Notes: generated from the letters alone by a model not told the origin. Positions 55,012-63,382 are shown, counted from the first letter of the stretch. The stretch: DNA of 64,000 nt from JAPPHY01 sp034423135 (GCA_034423135.1 DAOUJC010000011.1:124001-188000); one strand, 5' to 3'. A program made the numbers and translations.

Positions 55012-55674
55012 TCACCCAAGGCCGATGGCAGCGTTGCCCCGCCTCTCTTGGTAGCTCTCCTCCAGGGCGCGGAACTTCTCGCCATACTCCGGCGAGAAGA
55101 TGGGCGCGGTGGTCATGATGTAGGCGTCCTCGTGGTTGTCGGTGTAGTACCTCTTGCGTAGCCCGGTCTGGTCGAAGCCGTACTTGGTGTAGAGCGACTG
55201 GGCGACGCGGTTGGAGACTCGCACTTCAAGGGTAACGACGCGCGACTTCCTCCGCATCGCAAGCTCTATGGACGACATGAGCAGCAGCTCGCCCAGTCCT
55301 CTGCCCCGGTGCGACTCTCGCACCGCGATGCCGGTCACGTGAGCCTCGTCGGTCATGTAGGCGGTGGTCACGTAGCCGGCAATGAACTCGGCCGGCCCTT
55401 GAATGGCCTGCCGGTAGTTTCGCCCGCGGAATATGCGCGTGAGAAACCCAACGAAACCCCGAGGACTATCGGCGCCGACCTCAGATTCGGGTGACGCGCC
55501 CGGGAGAGAATCGTCGTGCTCGGGTGGCAGGCAGACCACCAGGACGCTGATCAATTCCCTGGAGAGGTCTCGTTTGAAGGGAGTTGCGGGCCGGTTGGTG
55601 GGGAAGGCTTCCTTCTCGATCTCCGCCAGCTGCGAGACATCCTCTTCCCGGGCGAGCCTTACAGCGTATGGCAA
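55012..55674 (-). CDS. rimI: RimI-like N-acetyltransferase with insertion
   Basis: The 220-residue protein has the GNAT acetyl-CoA motif HVTGIAVRESHRGRGLGELL followed by LEVRVSNRVAQSLYTKYGF, which is the RimI (ribosomal-protein bS18 alanine N-acetyltransferase) pattern. Between about residues 52 and 95 lies an extra loop rich in charged residues and absent from short RimI proteins. The C-terminus is extended as well. bS18 is encoded in this window. The assignment to RimI rather than a related GNAT is likely but not certain. Confidence 0.78.
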   Translation of the reverse strand: MPYAVRLAREEDVSQLAEIEKEAFPTNRPATPFKRDLSRELISVLVVCLPPEHDDSLPGASPESEVGADSPRGFVGFLTRIFRGRNYRQAIQGPAEFIAGYVTTAYMTDEAHVTGIAVRESHRGRGLGELLLMSSIELAMRRKSRVVTLEVRVSNRVAQSLYTKYGFDQTGLRKRYYTDNHEDAYIMTTAPIFSPEYGEKFRALEESYQERRGNAAIGLG

Positions 55675-55781
55675 AATGGCGCTCTCTGAGGTGCGGCAGG
55701 TGTTTGGTAGTGGATTTTACCACAGATTGGAAGCTAGAGGCACGGGCTGACTTGTGGCGCCTCCCGCATCGGCACCCTTCG

Positions 55782-55811
55782 TTGTCTACCGCTCCGTGCG
55801 TGTGCTACACT
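55782..55811 (+). promoter_or_regulatory. Promoter upstream of lspA
   Basis: TTGTCT (55782-55787), an 18-nt spacer and TACACT (55806-55811), with TGC before the -10 as an extended element. It implies a leader of about 110 nt before lspA, in which no riboswitch was recognised. Confidence 0.55.
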
Positions 55812-55924
55812 GTGGTGAGAACTCCACACTGCGGCGCTAATGGCCTACGGCATCTCCACACCCGGAACGCACGCTCCCGCGGAGTGCCCGCGCTGCTCGC
55901 CGAGCGGATCCGGGGCGCTCTGAC

Positions 55925-56527
55925 GTGACCGCGCTTGTCGTCCTCATTCTCACGCTCATGGCAGACCAGGCCACCAAGGGTCTGGTCACCCGAACGATGT
56001 CGCCCGGCCAGTCCATTCCCGACGAGGGCATCGTACGAGCGACGTATGTGGTCAACTCAGGCAGCGCCTTCGGCCTGTTTCCGGACCAGACGCTGCTCCT
56101 GACATTCGCTTCGCTTGTGGGCATCGGAGTGCTGCTTTACTTCTATCGCACTCACCCCGTGGACAACCTCATGCTCCGGCTCAGCTTGGGGTTGATGCTG
56201 GGGGGCGCAATGGGCAACCTGATCGACCGGGTCAGGCTGGGCCACGTGGTGGACTTCATAGACGTAGGCGCGTGGCCGGTATTCAATCTGGCGGACTCCG
56301 CAATCGTCGTGGGGCTGATCGGCCTGATGTGGACCGTGGCATCGGCGAAGCACGGCGAGCGCACTCCGGTCGAGCCGACGTCCGCGGCAGTGTTCACGCC
56401 CGCCGATAGGGACTGGACGGAGCAGGCGCCGGACGCCTGGTTCGACGACTACCACGACCACATAGGCGGAGCCGTGACGGTTCAGGTGGAAACCCGGCGG
56501 CCCGGAAGGGAGGAGGCGTGGGAGTAG
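55925..56527 (+). CDS. lspA: Lipoprotein signal peptidase LspA
   Basis: LspA is the membrane aspartic protease that cleaves the signal peptide of lipoproteins. The 200-residue protein has VNSGSAFGLFPDQT, the catalytic Asp in GNLIDRVRLGHVVDFID and the second in FNLADSAIVVGL. A soluble C-terminal extension of about 50 residues exceeds the usual length. The GTG at 55925 gives a slightly short first helix. The next gene overlaps by 10 nt. Two of its likely substrates, both with lipoboxes, are encoded in this window. Confidence 0.94.
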   Translation: MTALVVLILTLMADQATKGLVTRTMSPGQSIPDEGIVRATYVVNSGSAFGLFPDQTLLLTFASLVGIGVLLYFYRTHPVDNLMLRLSLGLMLGGAMGNLIDRVRLGHVVDFIDVGAWPVFNLADSAIVVGLIGLMWTVASAKHGERTPVEPTSAAVFTPADRDWTEQAPDAWFDDYHDHIGGAVTVQVETRRPGREEAWE

Positions 56528-57477
56528 TGCGAACGCTGGTGGCCGACGCGCCCGGGGAGCGGCTCGACCGCTTCCTGGCCGACCGGCATGGCGACCTGTC
56601 TCGCTCACACGTTTCCGGCCTCGTCGGCAGGGGGCTGGTCAGGGTGAACGGCGCGCCTGCGAAGGCATCGTACAGGCTGCGGGGCGGCGAGACCGTGGAG
56701 GTGGAGGTCATGCCGCCGGAGCCTACTCGTCTTGCCCCGCAGGACATACCACTGGCCGTAGTGTACGAGGACGATGACGTGCTGGTGGTAGACAAACCGG
56801 CGGGTATGGTGGTGCATCCCGCTCCGGGGCATCCGGTCGGCACGCTGGTCAATGCGCTGCTGGGCCGCATGCCTGAGTTGGCGCGTATCGATGATGGGCT
56901 GCGGCCAGGAATCGTGCACCGGCTCGACAGGGACACGTCAGGGCTGATGGTGGTCGCCAAGAACCGCCGGTCGCACGAGTACGTCGCACGGCAGCTCAAG
57001 GACCGGGCGGTCAGGAAGGTGTACACCGCACTGGTGGAGGGGCGGCTGGAGCCGCCGGAGGGCACCGTTGTGGCCCCCATCGGCAGGGACCCGCGAAACC
57101 GCAAGCGCATGGCCATCGTGCAGGGTGGCCGCGATGCGGAGACGGCCTACCGCGTTTCGGAGAGGCTGCCGGGATTCACGCTCGTGGAGGCCTATCCCAA
57201 GACTGGCAGGACGCACCAGATCAGGGTACACTTTGCCTCACTGGGGCATCCGCTCGCGGGCGATAGCGTATACGGCGCGCGTGACATTGGGCTTGGCCGC
57301 CACTTCCTTCACGCCGGCGTGCTGGGCTTCCGGCTGCCGGGCGACGGGCGGTACGTGGAGCACCACGCGCCGCTGCCGCAGGAGCTGTCGGGGTTGCTGG
57401 CAAGCCTGCGGAGCGAGGCGGCGCTGTCCCTGGCGGCGGCAGGCCGGTCGCCGCGGGAGTCATCGGAGAGGAGCTGA
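56518..57477 (+). CDS. rluD: RluD-type 23S rRNA pseudouridine synthase
   Basis: The 319-residue protein has an N-terminal S4 RNA-binding domain (ERLDRFLADRHGDLSRSHVS) and the RluA catalytic domain with the nucleophile Asp in VHRLDRDTSGLMVVAKN. It modifies uridines in large-subunit rRNA. The GTG start overlaps the end of lspA, the common lspA-rluD arrangement. It precedes gltX by 3 nt. Confidence 0.93.
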   Translation: MGVVRTLVADAPGERLDRFLADRHGDLSRSHVSGLVGRGLVRVNGAPAKASYRLRGGETVEVEVMPPEPTRLAPQDIPLAVVYEDDDVLVVDKPAGMVVHPAPGHPVGTLVNALLGRMPELARIDDGLRPGIVHRLDRDTSGLMVVAKNRRSHEYVARQLKDRAVRKVYTALVEGRLEPPEGTVVAPIGRDPRNRKRMAIVQGGRDAETAYRVSERLPGFTLVEAYPKTGRTHQIRVHFASLGHPLAGDSVYGARDIGLGRHFLHAGVLGFRLPGDGRYVEHHAPLPQELSGLLASLRSEAALSLAAAGRSPRESSERS

Positions 57478-57480
57478 CAC

Positions 57481-58941
57481 ATGTCGACAGACCGAGTGAG
57501 GGTCAGGTACGCGCCAAGCCCAACCGGAGACCCGCACGTGGGCAACATTCGTACGGCACTATTTGCCTGGCTCTACGCGCGCAATACCGGCGGCGATTTC
57601 ATCGTTCGCATCGAGGACACAGACACGGCGCGCACTCAGGAGGGGTCTCTGGAGGCCATACTGGAGTCGCTGAGGTGGCTCGGCCTGGACTGGGACGAGG
57701 GGCCGGGAGTGGGCGGCCCGCACACCCCCTACGTGCAGTCCGAGAGGCTGGAGCTGTACCAGGGTGCTGCCCGTTCGCTCGTGGAGGCAGGTTGCGCCTA
57801 CTATTGCAACTGCTCGTCGGAGCGCCTGCAGGAGATGCGCAAAGAGCAGCAGCGGCTGAAGCAGCCCACCGGATACGACAGGCGATGCCGGAACGCAGAG
57901 CTTGGGCCGGATGTCGATCCAAAGCCGGTTGTGCGCTTCAAGATGCCGCTGGAAGGCGAGACCACGATCAACGACCTGATCCGCGGCGAGGTGACCTTCG
58001 CAAATGCCATCGTGGACGATTTCGTGATGCTGAAGTCGGACGGCTACCCGACCTATCACCTGGCCAGCACGGTCGACGACCACCTGATGGACATCTCCCA
58101 CGTGCTGCGCGCCGAGGAGTGGCTGCCGAGCACGCCGCGTCACGTCCAGCTCTACAACGCCCTGGGGTACGACATGCCGCTGGTCGCGCACCTGCCCATC
58201 ATCCTGGGGCCGGACAAATCCAAGCTGAGCAAGCGTCACGGCGACGTGGCCCTGCTCCAGTACCGGGAGATGGGATTCCTCCCAGAGGCCATGGTCAACT
58301 TCCTGGCTCTGCTGGGATGGTCTCTTGACGACCACACCGAGCTGCTCTCCCTCGATGAGCTCATAGGCAACTTCTCCATAGAGCGAATCGTGCGGTCAGC
58401 GGCAGTGTTCAACCTGGAGAAGCTGACGTGGATGAACGGCGTGTACATTCGCAACCTCGGCGAGGAAGAGCTTGCGGAGCGCATTGCCGGGGTGCTGGAG
58501 GACACGCTTTCGCCGGACGTGCCCAAGCCCGTATCCCTGGACTACGTTCGCTCAATAACGCCCTTGGTGCGGGAGCGCATCAGGACTATGGCCGACGTGC
58601 CTGAGCTCACGGACTTCTTCTTCCTGCCGGACCTGGACTATCCTGCCGACGACCTGGTCCAGCGGGGACTCGAACGGGAAGACACGGCAAATGCGCTAGA
58701 TTCCACGCTGGTGAGACTTTCGGCAGTGGGGGAGTGGACGGCCGAGGCGCTGGAGGGCGAGCTCAGGCCGCTGGCCGAGGAGCTGAGCATGAAGACCGGC
58801 CAGCTCTTCGGGGCCATCCGCGTTGCCGTGACGGGTCGAAAGGCGGCGCCGCCGCTGTTCGAGACGATGGCCGTCCTGGGCCGCGACGTGTGCCTGGACA
58901 GGCTGCGCGAGGCGGCCGCTTCGCTATCGAGAGTTGACTAG
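57481..58941 (+). CDS. gltX: Glutamyl-tRNA synthetase
   Basis: The class I synthetase charges tRNA-Glu. The 486-residue protein shows the HIGH-like signature SPTGDPHVGNIRTALFAW near the N-terminus and the KMSKS-like DKSKLSKRHGDVA near residue 246. The N-terminal catalytic core and the C-terminal anticodon-binding helices are of standard length. No glutaminyl-tRNA synthetase is present in the window. The ATG start lies 3 nt after rluD. Confidence 0.97.
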   Translation: MSTDRVRVRYAPSPTGDPHVGNIRTALFAWLYARNTGGDFIVRIEDTDTARTQEGSLEAILESLRWLGLDWDEGPGVGGPHTPYVQSERLELYQGAARSLVEAGCAYYCNCSSERLQEMRKEQQRLKQPTGYDRRCRNAELGPDVDPKPVVRFKMPLEGETTINDLIRGEVTFANAIVDDFVMLKSDGYPTYHLASTVDDHLMDISHVLRAEEWLPSTPRHVQLYNALGYDMPLVAHLPIILGPDKSKLSKRHGDVALLQYREMGFLPEAMVNFLALLGWSLDDHTELLSLDELIGNFSIERIVRSAAVFNLEKLTWMNGVYIRNLGEEELAERIAGVLEDTLSPDVPKPVSLDYVRSITPLVRERIRTMADVPELTDFFFLPDLDYPADDLVQRGLEREDTANALDSTLVRLSAVGEWTAEALEGELRPLAEELSMKTGQLFGAIRVAVTGRKAAPPLFETMAVLGRDVCLDRLREAAASLSRVD

Positions 58942-58962
58942 GTGGGCGTAGAACCCTACAAT
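58934..58962 (+). promoter_or_regulatory. Sigma-70 type promoter for trxA
   Basis: TTGACT (58934-58939) overlaps the gltX stop and is followed after 17 nt by TACAAT (58957-58962). The leader of about 100 nt carries a possible hairpin, CCTTCCG pairing with CGGAAGG. Confidence 0.7.
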
Positions 58963-59069
58963 TCGAGTAACCCTTCCGCAGTGGGCGGGTATGCCTTCAC
59001 CTTCGGAAGGCCTGTGATCGGAAACGAATGCAGCCGCATGCGCTGCTAGTCGAGCTAGGAGGAGCTAAC

Positions 59070-59393
59070 ATGACCGCACCTATGGCCGTAACCGACAGCG
59101 ACTTTGAGCAGGAGGTACTGGAGGCTGAGACCCCGGTACTGGTGGACTTCTGGGCGGAGTGGTGCGCTCCCTGCAAGATGGTCGCTCCGGTAATTGACGA
59201 CCTGGCCCAGGAGTACGACGGCAAGATCAAGTTCACCAAGGTGGACGTGGACGTGAACCCTCAGACGGCGATGAAGTACGGGATTCGCAGCATCCCCACG
59301 CTCCTGGTGTTCAAGGGCGGCAGCCCCGTGGACCAGGTGGTGGGCGCGGTTCCCAAGGCCGTCATCAAGAAGAGTCTGGACTCTACCCTCTAG
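59070..59393 (+). CDS. trxA: Thioredoxin
   Basis: The 107-residue protein is a classical thioredoxin with the redox motif WCAPCK (Cys32 and Cys35) and the cis-proline loop IRSIPTLLVFKGG. It reduces disulfides in the cytoplasm. The ATG at 59070 follows AGGAGGAGC by a few bases and gives a standard-length protein; an earlier in-frame ATG at 59028 has no ribosome binding site. Its active site uses Cys, not selenocysteine, although selC lies directly downstream. Confidence 0.96.
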   Translation: MTAPMAVTDSDFEQEVLEAETPVLVDFWAEWCAPCKMVAPVIDDLAQEYDGKIKFTKVDVDVNPQTAMKYGIRSIPTLLVFKGGSPVDQVVGAVPKAVIKKSLDSTL

Positions 59394-59466
59394 ATCAAGC
59401 GGACGGCGAGAGGTTTCGCCTCCCGGAAGAGGGGGGGACGCCTGTCGTTGGGAGCAATGCAGCCGT

Positions 59467-59564
59467 GGGGGCGGATGGGCTCTGGTGGGCTTCGCGGACT
59501 TCAAATCCGTTGGTGGGCGCCCTACGGTGTCCACGGGGGGTTCGACTCCCTCCCGCTCCCGCCA
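59467..59564 (+). tRNA. selC: tRNA-Sec (selenocysteine, anticodon UCA)
   Basis: The 98-nt RNA has the bacterial 8+5 layout of tRNA-Sec. The 8-bp acceptor stem GGGGGCGG (59467-59474) pairs with CCGCTCCC (59553-59560) with one G-U, followed by G and an encoded CCA. A 6-bp D-stem GGGCTC/GGGCTT encloses TGGT. The anticodon stem GCGGA/TCCGT carries the loop CTTCAAA with TCA at 59501-59503. The long variable arm is a 9-bp stem GTGGGCGCC/GGTGTCCAC with loop CTAC. The T-stem is GGGGG/CCCTC with TTCGACT. It delivers Sec at UGA codons with SelB. Confidence 0.95.
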
Positions 59565-59647
59565 GACAGGCGAACACGGGCGGGACTGGATCGCCTGTGG
59601 ATCCGGGTTGCGTTCCCCATAGTCGTCAGTGCTGACATAGGAGACAA

Positions 59648-60226
59648 ATGGCAGACAGACCTCTGAAAGTGGCGGGCTTTGCGGGCAGCCTGCGCAAGGC
59701 ATCGCTGAACAAGATGCTCCTGGAAGCAGCCATACGCGTGGCGCCCGAGGGCATGAGCATCGAGGAGTTGGACATCCGTGACGTGCCGCTCTACAACGGG
59801 GACATCGATGGTGAAGGCGCTCCGCAGCCGGTCCTGGACCTCAAGCAATCGATAGCTGACGCGGACGGGCTGCTCATCGTGACGCCGGAGTACAACTGGG
59901 GCATTCCGGCTGTGACCAAGAACGTCATCGACTGGGCGTCCAGGCGCCAATCCCCTCCGGGCAACGTCCTGATGGACAAGCCAGTCTCCATCATGTCCAT
60001 TTCGGCAGGCCTGGGCATTGGCGCATACACGCGCGGCCAGCTGCGCGCAGTGCTGATCTCGCCCAGGGCGGTACCGATGCCGTACGGCGACGTTGGCGTG
60101 TCCGGCGGGATGGCCAACTTCGACGAAGAGGGCAACCTGATTGACGAGGGTGTGCGCGACCGCTTGGTCGAAAACCTGACGGCATTTGCGGACTGGATTC
60201 GCAAGGTGTCGCCAAACGGGGCCTAG
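59648..60226 (+). CDS. NADPH-dependent FMN reductase family protein
   Basis: The 192-residue flavodoxin-fold protein has VAGFAGSLRKASLNKMLLEA, the phosphate loop of FMN reductases, and VTPEYNWGIPAVTKNVIDWA, the family signature. Members reduce FMN, quinones, azo dyes or metals such as chromate. The start ATG follows AGGAGACAA. It lies 83 nt downstream of selC and contains no in-frame UGA. Confidence 0.9.
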   Translation: MADRPLKVAGFAGSLRKASLNKMLLEAAIRVAPEGMSIEELDIRDVPLYNGDIDGEGAPQPVLDLKQSIADADGLLIVTPEYNWGIPAVTKNVIDWASRRQSPPGNVLMDKPVSIMSISAGLGIGAYTRGQLRAVLISPRAVPMPYGDVGVSGGMANFDEEGNLIDEGVRDRLVENLTAFADWIRKVSPNGA

Positions 60227-60275
60227 GACGAGCCATAGGCAGTGAGCTGCCTGGCGCTGGAGGTAAACCGGCATC

Positions 60276-60461
60276 ATGGGAAACGTGATACTCAACATAG
60301 TGGCCGCCATTGTGGCGGCGGTCGTGACTTGGGCTGCAATCTACTACTGTCCGCCTCCGCTGGCGGCTCGCATCGAGAGGGCGGTCTACATCATCATGGC
60401 GCCTGCCCGGTGGGTCTCGAGGCCATTCCTCCGGTACATGGGCATAATCGACCGGTACTAG
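60276..60461 (+). CDS. Small membrane protein (61 aa)
   Basis: The peptide has one strong hydrophobic helix at the N-terminus (VILNIVAAIVAAVVTWAAIYY) and a basic, amphipathic C-terminus (PARWVSRPFLRYMG). GGAGGT lies 11 nt before the ATG, rather far. It follows the FMN reductase by 49 nt. It resembles no family I know, but the layout of helix plus basic tail suggests a small inner-membrane protein. Confidence 0.45.
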   Translation: MGNVILNIVAAIVAAVVTWAAIYYCPPPLAARIERAVYIIMAPARWVSRPFLRYMGIIDRY

Positions 60462-60514
60462 TCGCACCTGGTCCGTGGCCCCTGGCCCGTCCGCGTGGCG
60501 GGCTTGAATCGCAC

Positions 60515-60543
60515 TTGCATCGAGCGAACAGGCGTGCTATACT
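60515..60543 (+). promoter_or_regulatory. Promoter for the HTH gene
   Basis: TTGCAT (60515-60520), a 17-nt spacer and TATACT (60538-60543), with TGC as extended -10. The ATG lies at 60587, giving a leader of about 37 nt. Confidence 0.7.
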
Positions 60544-60586
60544 CCCTCCGTCATATTTCATATCCTTGAGTGGAAGGAGTGGAGCC

Positions 60587-60796
60587 ATGTTCGATGATAG
60601 ACTGGCGCTGTCGGTCAAAGAGGTGGCACGGCAGCTTGGCCTCAGCACAGACTCCGTGTACGAGGCGGTGCACAAGGGTCGCATACCCAGCGTGAGGCTG
60701 AGCCGTCGCGGGCGTATACTGATACCGCGCGCAACCGTGGAGCGCATGATGGAGGCAGGCGCGGGCGAGGAGCGGCTCCCCGTCGCGTCCGCGTAG
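60587..60796 (+). CDS. Excisionase-like helix-turn-helix DNA-binding protein
   Basis: The 69-residue protein is a single winged HTH of the HTH_17/MerR-excisionase type: LALSVKEVARQLGLSTDSVY, then VHKGRIPSVRLSRRGRILIP. AAGGAG lies 7 nt before the ATG. No integrase is nearby, so it is more likely a host regulator than a phage excisionase. It has a strong promoter of its own. Confidence 0.85.
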   Translation: MFDDRLALSVKEVARQLGLSTDSVYEAVHKGRIPSVRLSRRGRILIPRATVERMMEAGAGEERLPVASA

Positions 60797-60924
60797 CTCG
60801 TAGGCTGGCGCGCGTCGGCAACGCGCCGGGATCGGCGCAGCGTTGGCCGCAGTTGGCCGCGCTGGTGGTTTGACTGGCATGGCGGCTACTGCCACGCTGT
60901 CCAATACACTTCTGGAGGTGAAAC

Positions 60925-61344
60925 GTGTACGAAGAGAGCGTCCTGGGACTGGATGAGGCCTTGAAGGCCATGCAGGCGATTCTGGAGCAGGCTCTGAAGG
61001 AGCCGGAGCGTCCCATAGCAGTTGCCATTGTCGATGCCAACGGCAAACTGGTGCACTACGCACGAATGGACCGCTGCCGCGCCCTCCCGCAGCAGATCGC
61101 ATTCAAGAAGGCGTACACCGCAGCCGTCATGCGCAGCGACACTGCCGCGCTTGCGGAGCGGTTCCAGAGCATGGGGCGGAACATCAGCGACTTCGGCGAC
61201 CCCAACATGCTCGCGCTCCAGGGTGGCGTGCTGGTCCTGCGTCCCGGCGACGATGCGTGTCTCGGAGCGATTGGCGTCAGCGGCCTCAGCGCGCAGGAGG
61301 ACGAGGACCTGGCAAAGCTGGGCATTCAGGCTATGGGCCTGTAG
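60925..61344 (+). CDS. GlcG/HbpS-family protein (DUF336)
   Basis: The 139-residue protein has the DUF336 fold: LGLDEALKAMQAILEQALKE at the start, VAIVDANGKLVHYARMDRC, and the C-terminal GVLVLRPGDDACLGAIGVSG. Members bind haem or cobalamin or act in glycolate operons; the ligand here is not evident. The GTG start follows TGGAGGTGAAAC. It precedes two alpha/beta hydrolase genes in the same direction. Confidence 0.88.
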   Translation: MYEESVLGLDEALKAMQAILEQALKEPERPIAVAIVDANGKLVHYARMDRCRALPQQIAFKKAYTAAVMRSDTAALAERFQSMGRNISDFGDPNMLALQGGVLVLRPGDDACLGAIGVSGLSAQEDEDLAKLGIQAMGL

Positions 61345-61366
61345 CTCTCCACAAGGGAGCCTCATC

Positions 61367-62023
61367 ATGGACCCAGTGTCCGTAACGCTCGCCGGGCCTG
61401 CCGGCGCACTGGAAGGCCGCCTTCACCTGCCGGACGAGGGCGCGCCAAGTGCAGCCGTCGTGATCTGTCACCCGCATCCGCTCATGGGCGGCGACATGCA
61501 CAACAACGTGGTGATGGGTGTGTGCCGCGAGCTGGTCGGATCGGGTATTGCCGTACTGCGCTTCAACTTTCGAGGCGTTGGCGCGAGCGCTGGCATGCAC
61601 GATCAGGGCAGGGGAGAGGTGGAGGACGCCCGGGAGGCGCTGCGATACCTGTCGGAACTGCCGGAGCTAGGCGGCAGGGTGATAGGGCTGGCCGGTTACT
61701 CCTTCGGCGCAGGCGTAGCTATGAAGGCTGCGTTCGCCTATGAGACGGCTGGCGCGCTTTCCGTGATTGGCAGGGCGAGGGTTGACCCCGACGACGGCAT
61801 CGCGCGCAGGCCGACATTGCCGGTGCAGTTCATCATCGGGGAGCGGGACAGGCAGATGGCCCCGGAACACGCCGAAAGGCTCAGCGCAGAGCTCACCGTT
61901 CCGCCGGATATGCACGTCATCGCGGGAGCAGACCACTTCTTCGCCGGGCGCGAGCGGGAGATAGGGTCGCTCGTAGCCAAGTTCTTTCGTGCGAGCCTGA
62001 CGCCGGAGGTCACGCGGGCGTGA
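61367..62023 (+). CDS. Alpha/beta hydrolase (COG2945-like), first copy
   Basis: The 218-residue protein has the hydrolase core: the oxyanion region VVICHPHPLMGGDMHNNVV, FNFRGVGASAGMHDQGRGE, and the nucleophile elbow LAGYSFGAGVAMKAA with Ser. The last catalytic residue is the His in GADHFFAGRE. It is closely similar in order to the next protein. Substrate unknown. The ATG follows AAGGGAG. Confidence 0.88.
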   Translation: MDPVSVTLAGPAGALEGRLHLPDEGAPSAAVVICHPHPLMGGDMHNNVVMGVCRELVGSGIAVLRFNFRGVGASAGMHDQGRGEVEDAREALRYLSELPELGGRVIGLAGYSFGAGVAMKAAFAYETAGALSVIGRARVDPDDGIARRPTLPVQFIIGERDRQMAPEHAERLSAELTVPPDMHVIAGADHFFAGREREIGSLVAKFFRASLTPEVTRA

Positions 62024-62661
62024 GGCAACAGGCCATCGGTTTCCGCGCTGGCAAGCTGACGCTGGAGGGCGTGCTCACGCTCCCGACAAACGCGTCCGGG
62101 CCCTTCCCCGGTGTGGCGCTGTGCCATCCCCATCCCATGTTCGGCGGCAACATGGACTCGCCCATCGTGCAGGCGCTCTGTGCGGCGCTCAACGACAGAG
62201 GCGCGGCGACGTTGCGCTTCAATTTTCGCGGCGTCGGGTCCAGCGAGGGCGGATTCGACCGCGGGGAGCTAGAGCAGGACGACCTGCGGGCTGCGGTTGA
62301 CACACTGCGCCGGTGGCCGGGCGTCGACGGAAAGAGGATCGGAGTGGCGGGCGCGTCGTTCGGCGCGGTGGTTGCACTGGAGGCGGCGCGGCGGCTGAAG
62401 CCGGTGGGCGCGCTGGCAGCGCTTGCGCCGACTATCGGCGGGGTGCGCAGAGCAAAACTGGGCGGCTTCAAGGGTCAAAAGCTGATAGTGGTGGGAGACC
62501 GCGACCTGCTGGTGCCGCACGAGGAGCTCGCGAGCCTGGTTGCGGAGATGCCGCCGCCGACGGAGTGGGAGGTGATGGCTGGAGCAGACCACACCTTCAC
62601 CGGGTTCGAGGCTGCGGCGGCGGAGCGGGTTGCGGGATTCCTGGAGGCAGCGTTGGGGTGA
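62020..62661 (+). CDS. Alpha/beta hydrolase (COG2945-like), second copy
   Basis: The 213-residue protein is a paralogue of the previous one: ALCHPHPMFGGNMDSPIVQA, FNFRGVGSSEGGFDRGE, the nucleophile elbow VAGASFGAVVALEAA and the final GADHTFTGFE. The GTG start overlaps the stop of the first copy by 4 nt, so the two are translated in tandem. They may act as a heterodimer or on related esters; this is inference. Confidence 0.87.
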   Translation: MRQQAIGFRAGKLTLEGVLTLPTNASGPFPGVALCHPHPMFGGNMDSPIVQALCAALNDRGAATLRFNFRGVGSSEGGFDRGELEQDDLRAAVDTLRRWPGVDGKRIGVAGASFGAVVALEAARRLKPVGALAALAPTIGGVRRAKLGGFKGQKLIVVGDRDLLVPHEELASLVAEMPPPTEWEVMAGADHTFTGFEAAAAERVAGFLEAALG

Positions 62662-62689
62662 ACACGAGAGGTACTTGAACACGGTCGCT

Positions 62690-63382
62690 ATGCCTGAGTT
62701 TCAGAACGACGAAGCCACCATGATGATAAAAAAGTGGATTTGCCCCAGCTGCAAGAGCGCGTACATCCTGCCCAGGCACTCCAAGCACGAAAGACGTCAT
62801 TGGCGTTGCTACACCTGTGGGAAGACCTTCAAATCACCGCTTGAGGTCGCCGCTGGCTGCAATGCCCCAACCCTTGATCAGCCCTTGACGAGCGTTCAAA
62901 GGCCAGAAGGTTGGACAGAATTAGTTGAGGCATACTCAGGTCCGTACTCGTTTCCCGCTGATCGGATGATGTACTCAGAGCGACCGCGTGCAGTGGCGTC
63001 AGGCTACGATCCAAGAGAGAAGCGCCGTCGAGCTACTATCGTGGCTGAGCAGCATGGTCAAATCCTTCTGGTCCAGGAGATAGGTCGTCGCAGGTTCAGT
63101 CTGCCAGGCGGGGGATTGAAGAACGGAGAGTCCGTGATTCAAGCCGCCCATAGAGAGCTCAAGGAGGAAACCAGCCTGGAGATTGTCAAGGCGGAGTACC
63201 TGTTCGATCACGAAAGCCCTACGCAGAGTCATAAGGTGGTATGGGCGACTGTCTGGGGACAAGTCCACATGCAGGAGAAGGAACTGGCCGGTTATAGATG
63301 GTGGAATACGGCCGAAGACGTCCCATTGGTGGGCTCCACGATCGAGATTGTGGACAGATTCAAGGTGACACATTCTCGGTGA
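62690..63382 (+). CDS. NUDIX hydrolase with N-terminal zinc ribbon
   Basis: The 230-residue protein starts with a zinc ribbon (CPSCKSAY then CYTCGKTF at about residues 18-47). A Nudix domain follows with the box G-x5-E-x7-REL-x-EE spanning GLKNGESVIQAAHRELKEE. The box glycine before the last hydrophobic residue is Ser. NUDIX enzymes hydrolyse nucleoside diphosphate derivatives; the substrate is unknown. GC is lower than in the neighbours, around 52 percent in places, suggesting transfer. The start is uncertain: an ATG at 62690, a TTG at 62675 or an ATG pair at 62720. Confidence 0.78.
   Translation: MPEFQNDEATMMIKKWICPSCKSAYILPRHSKHERRHWRCYTCGKTFKSPLEVAAGCNAPTLDQPLTSVQRPEGWTELVEAYSGPYSFPADRMMYSERPRAVASGYDPREKRRRATIVAEQHGQILLVQEIGRRRFSLPGGGLKNGESVIQAAHRELKEETSLEIVKAEYLFDHESPTQSHKVVWATVWGQVHMQEKELAGYRWWNTAEDVPLVGSTIEIVDRFKVTHSR

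Noticed and set aside
59565..60230. Selenoprotein gene next to selC
   Set aside because: The FMN reductase has no in-frame TGA and trxA has a normal Cys active site. No interrupted family-like frame was found near selC.
60587..60796. Phage excisionase marking a prophage
   Set aside because: No integrase, structural genes or attachment repeats are nearby, and the surrounding genes are metabolic.
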